From assembly GCA_037367405.1 (NCBI GenBank), contig JAZKJV010005749.1, positions 372,001 through 436,000 of the forward strand: a DNA stretch of 64,000 nucleotides. The letters run 5' to 3'. Position numbers and translations under genes: made by a program. Under the pieces are notes generated by a model. It had not been told where the DNA came from and did no database searches. It saw nothing but the letters and a program-made list of their open reading frames with translations. This document shows, piece by piece, positions 58,531 to 64,000 of this stretch; position 1 is the first letter of the stretch; the number at the start of each line of letters is the position of its first letter. This DNA is from Ottelia alismoides (lineage: Eukaryota > Streptophyta > Magnoliopsida > Alismatales > Hydrocharitaceae).

Positions 58531-59882
58531 AACCTTGCTCGTCCCCGAGCAACTAAAATGAAATGCAAGAGTGAAATGATTTTGGGTTCCATACCAAGGT
58601 CATGAACAAAAGTTGAAAATGGAGCTTGACTCAACCTTTGGATTAATTGTGTGGCGGAACCTTATTGGAAACTGAACTTAAGACCTATTCAAGACACCTC
58701 AACAGTCAGGTCAGAACAAATCCTCATAAGAAAATTTCTGATGACTATGAATCTTACTTGTACTGTGTAAGTGAAAAATAGCTCTCCACATCAGAAATGG
58801 CTAAGAAATAGCCTCCTCTAACAAGGTAACTCTAATTACCCGGGCCAGTAACTCTTTCCTCGAGGAGTGGGGTATTCCCTTCCAAGTTCAAGTGCGACCA
58901 GCTCAAGAGGAGGGGGTGGACAAAAGAATGGATGGTAGCCAGTGTGGCTACCTATCCCAGGATGCGTGACCAGTGTAGCCAAGTCACCCAGCTGCAGATT
59001 TCTTGCTAATATTAGGCATGTCTTATTAGCAAGAAATCTGACAAGTATTTTATACACTATATAGTTCACTTTAGGCATGTCTTATTTTTTTGGAGTTCTT
59101 GCAATTTTTCTTGAACTATATACAAGGTGTAGCATGTAAATCAGGAGTTTTTCCTCTTGATCCAGTAGACTATCCATCTTTTGAAGCATTATTGCAACCC
59201 ACAGCATCCCGTCCTAAGATGTCAACACCACCGGACTAGGTTGAGATGCACTACCCTCCCTAGAGGAGGATGGATGTTTCCACCCGTGTGCTACTCCAAG
59301 TTAAAGGATTCTACTTCCTCACCACCTCATCAATGAAGAGCTACGTGCATGGTGCTTGTCCAAATTAGGTCACTGTTTATAAGAATTGTGTGCGTGCAGG
59401 AAATATTCTACTTAAACTAATCAAGATGACATGTGAACATAGACTTGTGGACTCAAAGAATTAAGTCACTTGACCTGGGAAATATTAACTCCAGTTCCTA
59501 TAACGTTTCTCTGAATTTAACTTGGATTAAGTTCAAATGAAGTCCCTCCTCAACAACTATTCATAACTTGGTTCAGAACGCACTAACTTTTCACTTTGCA
59601 TATGCTAGATATGTAGATGAAGTGCAAATGACATGCTATGTAGATGAATGAAATGCAAGACTCTTTTTTCTTTCTTTTTAGATGCAGATATGCAAGAGTA
59701 AATAAGAAGCCTTTAATTTTGATTTTTGACTTTTTTTTACAAAATATACAAGAGTATTACAAATATACATGTATTTTACAAATTGTTTTCCGATTTTTAC
59801 CCACCCTGTAATTATTGTATAATATATACAAAAATACACAAAAGTACATGCTATGGGTAAAGTATATATGTAATATATACAC
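58531..59882 (-). other. 3' untranslated region of element L
   Basis: No gene is visible. It contains a perfect 16-base stem-loop (58995-59010 and 59025-59040) and the sequence near 59800-59882 shared with A just after its hairpin array. Confidence 0.6.
58995..59040. repeat. Perfect 16-bp stem-loop in the L 3' UTR
   Basis: cagatttcttgctaat and its exact reverse complement are separated by 14 bases. The loop motif taggcatgtctta recurs at about 59073. It is not seen in A. Confidence 0.85.
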
Positions 59883-60248
59883 GCCCCCTATACTGAGCGT
59901 GTGCTATGTCCTCAGAGCACGAAAAACAAGGAAGAAGACATAGCTCGTGCTAAGCGTAGGAGAGTTAAAAGAACAAAAAAGTATAGAAGTCGTCCTGCCA
60001 CCCTACACTTAGGCTCTGGCAGCCTAAGTGTAGAAGAAGAACAAAATTAGGGCGAATGAGGTCAAGAGGGGAAATGGATGAGTATATACATGATGGGCAT
60101 CGGTCCCCTATACTTAAGCTTTGGTCAGCCTAAGTATAAGACATGAGTGAGTATGAGGACTGATGGGATCTGGAGGATGTACAATGAATAGTGAATGGAC
60201 TCGAGACACTCTCCCCCCTATACTTAGGATCTGATCATCCGAGTATAG
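59883..60248 (-). repeat. Array of four stem-loops with polypurine-like ends (L)
   Basis: Inverse-oriented counterpart of 12907-13166 in A. Members lie at 59883-59960, 60001-60034, 60104-60140 and 60213-60248. On the minus strand each closes with taagta/taagtg/tcagta sequence followed by G-rich runs, though the second has decayed. The order and intervening sequence agree with A; A lacks the member nearest integrase. Confidence 0.82.
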
Positions 60249-60371
60249 TCATGGAGCCGGGGCGAGTGATTAGAGTCGTGGGAGGGAGGGAAAGAATATA
60301 CATGAATGGCGAGTATGTACAAGGATCGCGATCTGAATCTTTTAGATGCTGCTGATGGCGAGAGCTCACTG

Positions 60372-61572
60372 TTGCAAGATCTCATGCGCGCTTTTATGTT
60401 TGTCTACTAAGTCTGCCTCGCACATGAATACAATCTCCCCAATATGGACTAACTATTCATTGGGTTTAACAAAGTGCTTCAGCAGTTGTCCATTGACTAG
60501 GGATGTCTATGCTCCATCTATAAGATCTGAAATATCTACGCATCCACTATCATGCACAACACGGACTATGAACAAACCCATCCACTTGGATTTTAGCTTA
60601 CCTTCGAAAACCTTCATCCTCGCATTGAACAACCATACCTTCTGTCTAGGAACAAAGGTCTTTCGTCTGATATATCTATCATGCCAACGCTTTACCTTGT
60701 CCTAGTACACCAAATTGTTGGCATATGCTTGATTTCTGACTTCCACAAGCTCATTTAGATCCATCTCTCTTTGTTTCTGCCCTAGGTGAGTGTTCCAGTT
60801 GACCTTCTTGATTGCCCATTCATAGTTGTGCACTAATTCAGCGGGCAAATGGCATGGCTTTCCAAATACCATCCTGAATGGGGAGGTTCCTAATAGTGTC
60901 TTGTAAGCTGTCCTACAAGCCCAAAGGATCTGATCCAAGATCTGAGACGAGTCCTTCCTATCTGGGCGGACAAGCTTTTGCAATATGGTTTTCACCTCCC
61001 TATTCGACACCTCAGCCATGCCATTGGTCTGTGGGTGGTAAGGACTAGCGACATGGTGTTCGATGTCGTAATCCTTTAAGAGCTTCTTCACATCTCTATT
61101 CACAAAATGGCTACCCCCATCAGATATCAACACTTTGGGGATCCCGAACCTAGAGATGATGTGATCTCTAATGAATTTGCAGATAGTCCTGCTATGCGCG
61201 GCTCGGGTTGGGATAACCTCCACCCACCTTGGCAGATAATCTATGCAAGAAGGATATATTCGAATCCATGGCTAACAGGGAATGGGCCCATGAAGTCGAT
61301 GCCCCAGGCGTCAAAGACATCACAAATGATGACAGGCTGCATCAGCATCTCATCCTTGTAACAACAGTTCCTCCCATTTGCTGGCATACTGGACAGGACT
61401 TCGCAAAGATGAGCGCATCGTGAAATAAAGTCGGCCAGTATAAGCCACATTGAAGTACCTTCCATGCAGTCCTCTTCCTGGAGTGGTGTCCTCCTGCCTC
61501 CAGACTATGGCATAAAATAAGGACACTCTGATATTCCTCCTGAGGAATACACTGTCTCCAGACACAATTCAA
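60372..61572 (-). pseudogene. pol: Integrase of element L
   Basis: Read right to left. The zinc finger is in 61572-61342 ([27 protein letters not shown]). The core begins in 61465-61241 ([20 protein letters not shown]) and continues after a one-base frame change in 61223-60702 (LISDGGSHFVN, MAEVSNREVKTIL), so the DDE residues are present but in different frames. A stop at 60702-60704 precedes the C-terminal part (KVWLFNARMKVFEGKLKSKW, about 60640-60580), which has further stops and ends near 60372. The order matches A's integrase. The gene is dead through several small lesions, showing longer decay than A. Confidence 0.85.
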
Positions 61573-61685
61573 TTCTTCAAAGAAAAGGATCAGATCCTCC
61601 CAGTGGTAATGTCTTGAATCCGACTTAAGTCAGTCTATGTGGCTCTTGGGCCAATCTTCGGGAACTTTCTTAGAGACAAGATATT
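61573..61685 (-). pseudogene. pol: RNase H-integrase linker of element L
   Basis: Corresponds to A's region between about 11470 and 11610 (minus-strand reading gives WPKSHIDWLKSDSRHYHWED-like codons). The frame is broken on both sides. Confidence 0.5.
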
Positions 61686-62348
61686 TCACAATATTTGTGT
61701 ACCATGGGAGTGAATCGATAACAAAAACTGACTCGTTAAGGAAGGTGTCTCGAATAGGCGTATCATCAGAAGCATCAAGAATTTTGAGACGGGAGAGGTG
61801 ATCAGCCACTTTTTCTTTCTAGGCTTATCTCTAATGTCCAAATCAAATTCCTTGATGAGTAGAATACACCTAAGAAGACACGCCTTTGCGTCCTTCTTTT
61901 CCATTAAGTATCGCAAAGCTATATGGTCTGTGAACACAATAACCTTAGATCCAATTAGATGAGATCGAAACTTGTCCAAGGAGAACACTACCACAAGCAT
62001 CTCCTTTTCAGTAAATGTATAGTTACGCTAAGCAGTATCAAGCACTTTTCTTGCGTAGTGTATGGCAAATGGGACGCCATCCCTCCTCTGTCCTAACACA
62101 ACCCCAATAGCAAAATCTGAGGCATCCGTCATGATCTCAAAAGGAAGAGACCAATCTGGGGCTTGTAGGATCGGGGCGTCTTTGATCATCCCTTTATGTT
62201 TCTTAAAGGCCTCAAGACATTTATGATCAACAATAAACTCCATGTCTTTGCCTAAAAGCTCAGTTAGCGGTCGGGCAATCTTCGAAAAATCCTTGATAAA
62301 TCTTCGATAATATCCAACATGCCCGAGGAATGACCGCAACTGTTTCAC
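61686..62348 (-). pseudogene. pol: RT end and RNase H of element L
   Basis: 62348-62028 carries LRSFLGHVGYYRRFIKDFSK and MTDASDFAIGVVLGQRRDGV (catalytic Asp of RNase H). 62000-61686 carries the C-terminal half with [14 protein letters not shown] and the preceding TDHIALR. The two are separated by a stop and frame change near 62025. This stretch is uninterrupted where A has its second frameshift, which helps place A's lesion. Confidence 0.82.
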
Positions 62349-63219
62349 GTTGGTTGTTGGTTGGAGTCATCTAATCATGTCCACCTTGGCATGGTCAACC
62401 TCCATTCCTCTCTCGGAGATGACGTGCCCCAACACAATGCCCTCCGTCACCATGAAGTGACTTTTCTCACAGGAGAGTACCAGATTAACCTCACAACACC
62501 GCTTGAGGACTCGATCCAGATTCCTAAGACAGAAATCGAAGGAATCGCCGTGGACCGAGAAGTCATCCATGAAGACTTTTAGGAATTCATCGACCATTTG
62601 GTGAATACTGCAATCATGCACCTTTGAAATATACTTGGAGCATTGCATAACCAAAAGGGCATGCGCCTGAAAGCATAGGTACCGAAAGGGCATGTGAACG
62701 TGGTTTTCTCCTGGTCCTCAGGAGCAATGGCTACTTGATTGTAGCCTAAGAACCCATCTAAGATGCAGAAGAATTCTTTTCGTGCTAATCTCTAAGATCT
62801 GATCAACGAACGGTAGGGGGAAATGATACTTCTTCGTCGCAGCATTCAGGCATCTGTAATCCACATAGACGCGCCACGACGTGGATATTCGTGTCATGAT
62901 CTCCTCTTCGTCCTCATTAGTGGTCGTCTGAATTCCCGACTTTCGGGACGACATGGATTGGTGCCACCCATTTGGAATCGGAGATGGGATAAATAAAACC
63001 CGTGTCACACCATTTCTCTATCTCCTTCTTCACGACCTCTCTTAAATTTGGATTCAACCAACATTGGAATTCATGAGAGGATTTAGCCTCATTTTCTAAG
63101 TAGATATGGTGCGAACACAGAGCGGGATTTATTCCGTGGAGATCAGAGATGCTCCTGCCTAATGCCTTGTGGTTTTTCTCTAAGATCTCTAGCAAGCGAG
63201 ATTCCTGCTCCTCGGTCAA
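62349..63219 (-). pseudogene. pol: Reverse transcriptase of element L
   Basis: Pieces in order: 63219-62917 (LLEILEKNHKALGRSISDLH, LNPNLREVVKKEIEKWCDTG, WVAPIHVVPK), 63008-62718 (SWRVYVDYRCLNAATKK) and 62693-62367 (FMDDFSVHGDSF with the catalytic Asp pair, VLGHVISERGMEVD). Frame changes lie near 62930 and 62700. About 55 extra bases near 62580-62650 (reading CMLQVYFKGA-like codons) separate the NAP motif from FMDD and look like a small rearrangement or insertion. The gene is non-functional. Confidence 0.8.
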
Positions 63220-63252
63220 TCGTGAACTGATGATAACCGAATATTTCTTCTC

Positions 63253-64000
63253 TTATCCCACAAGGAAGGCGTACTTAAGTGTTGTGGGTAAAGGTTTGAG
63301 CTCATGTAAGGTGTGATCATCAGGGAAGTCTGGCTTAATCATTTCTGGCTCTGTGCTGGTAGTGGCTGGATCTATCTTTGAAGTTACTGCTACCAACTTA
63401 TTCAACTCTGGAGTCAGATCGTCAAAAGTCTCCAAGCAATCGACAAAAGACACGTCTGACTCATCATCCTCATCTTCTAATTGTCCTAAAGAGGGAAGGA
63501 CTAATATGTCATCGAAGATGTAGGGGGATGCATATTCTGCGTCGTACTCATTCCTAAGGCTCTCACATACTATCTCATGCACAAGATCTTCTCCGTAGGA
63601 GAGGGACTCATCGGTGCTTGCTGGGTTCCTGTCTCCATGGCCCAACGATGTCTACATGAACACAATCTGCTTCAGACGAAGAGTACTCGATGCTGGATTT
63701 GGAATCTGGCCTCTGCCACCTAGTCTGCTTCATCTCAAGTTCCTCATCTCCGCCTAGAGTTTGGAACTGAATCTTCCCGATCTCTTAATAAAATATGGCC
63801 CCTGCTGTTCTGAGGAAGGGCCTTCCTAAAATGATCTAGGAATCTCTCAAATTTCAAGGGGTCTCCATATCGAGGACTGTAAAGTCCACCATGTATTCTT
63901 GACCCTCGACTTTGATGATAACGTTCCTCAATTCTCCCTGGGACCTCTTGGTTGATTTGTCTGCAAACTGGAGTAATGCTCTAGATTTCCTAAAAGGTCC
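63253..64000 (-). pseudogene. pol: Protease and acidic linker of element L (runs off right edge)
   Basis: From the edge, minus-strand codons read GPFRKSRALLQFADKS, then MVDFTVLDMETP and ILGRPFLRTAGA (about 63905-63810) with two stops between these motifs. A Ser/Glu-rich segment (SIEYSSSEADC, near 63680) and the acidic linker frame 63645-63253 (EDEDDESDVSFVDCLETFDD) follow. The sequence parallels A's 9160-9900 closely, so A and L are the same family. The protease active-site Asp lies beyond the window. Confidence 0.8.

Overview
This window looks like intergenic heterochromatin of a flowering plant and consists almost entirely of nested Ty3/gypsy LTR retrotransposons. The recognisable proteins belong to the Athila-type, non-chromodomain branch. 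The primer-binding sites match the 3' end of plant tRNA-Asp, the LTRs are very long (2.9-3.9 kb), and polypurine tracts follow a taagtataggggg motif. I found no convincing host gene. Very GC-rich blocks inside otherwise AT-rich LTRs hint at a monocot but do not prove it.

Layout, left to right. 1-1859 is the 5' internal part of minus-strand element B (intact gag start, leader, primer-binding site). Its 5' LTR occupies 1863-3729 and resumes at 17675-19475 because plus-strand element A (3730-17669, target duplication CGGAG) sits inside it. A has two nearly identical 2.94-kb LTRs and protease, RT, RNase H and integrase interrupted by only two frameshifts. It has no gag and carries a foreign R-U5 LTR segment (about 6690-8599) just after its primer-binding site. 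19476-24078 is the leader, primer-binding site and 5' LTR of minus-strand element C, which B entered. C lies in a decayed plus-strand gag (D, 24079-24980). 24986-28700 holds two half-LTRs in opposite orientation (M minus, N plus). 28700-33994 is the leader, primer-binding site and LTR of minus-strand element E. 33995-47313 is plus-strand element G, reduced to two LTRs and a 3' stub. G contains a Mutator-type MITE (36762-37024), a 1.35-kb non-autonomous Mutator-like element (37492-38840), a solo minus LTR H (39975-43720), a probable hAT-like element (45169-46051) and a tRNA-like SINE candidate (46274-46352). 47546-50737 is minus LTR I, truncated by J/K (50738-54928), a minus element with a deletion joining mid-LTR to RT. 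From 54929 to the right edge is minus-strand element L, with its 3' LTR, hairpin array and decayed integrase-to-protease region.

The elements share a cis-acting architecture: LTRs begin with a palindrome around TGATGAATC, carry a conserved U3 block, and have a TATA box followed about 215-225 bases later by a splice-donor-like site. The most distinctive signal is an array of stem-loops ending in polypurine-tract-like runs between integrase and the 3' LTR, conserved between A and L. All percentages, ages and family names beyond these observations would need alignment software; coordinates marked as approximate were set by eye.
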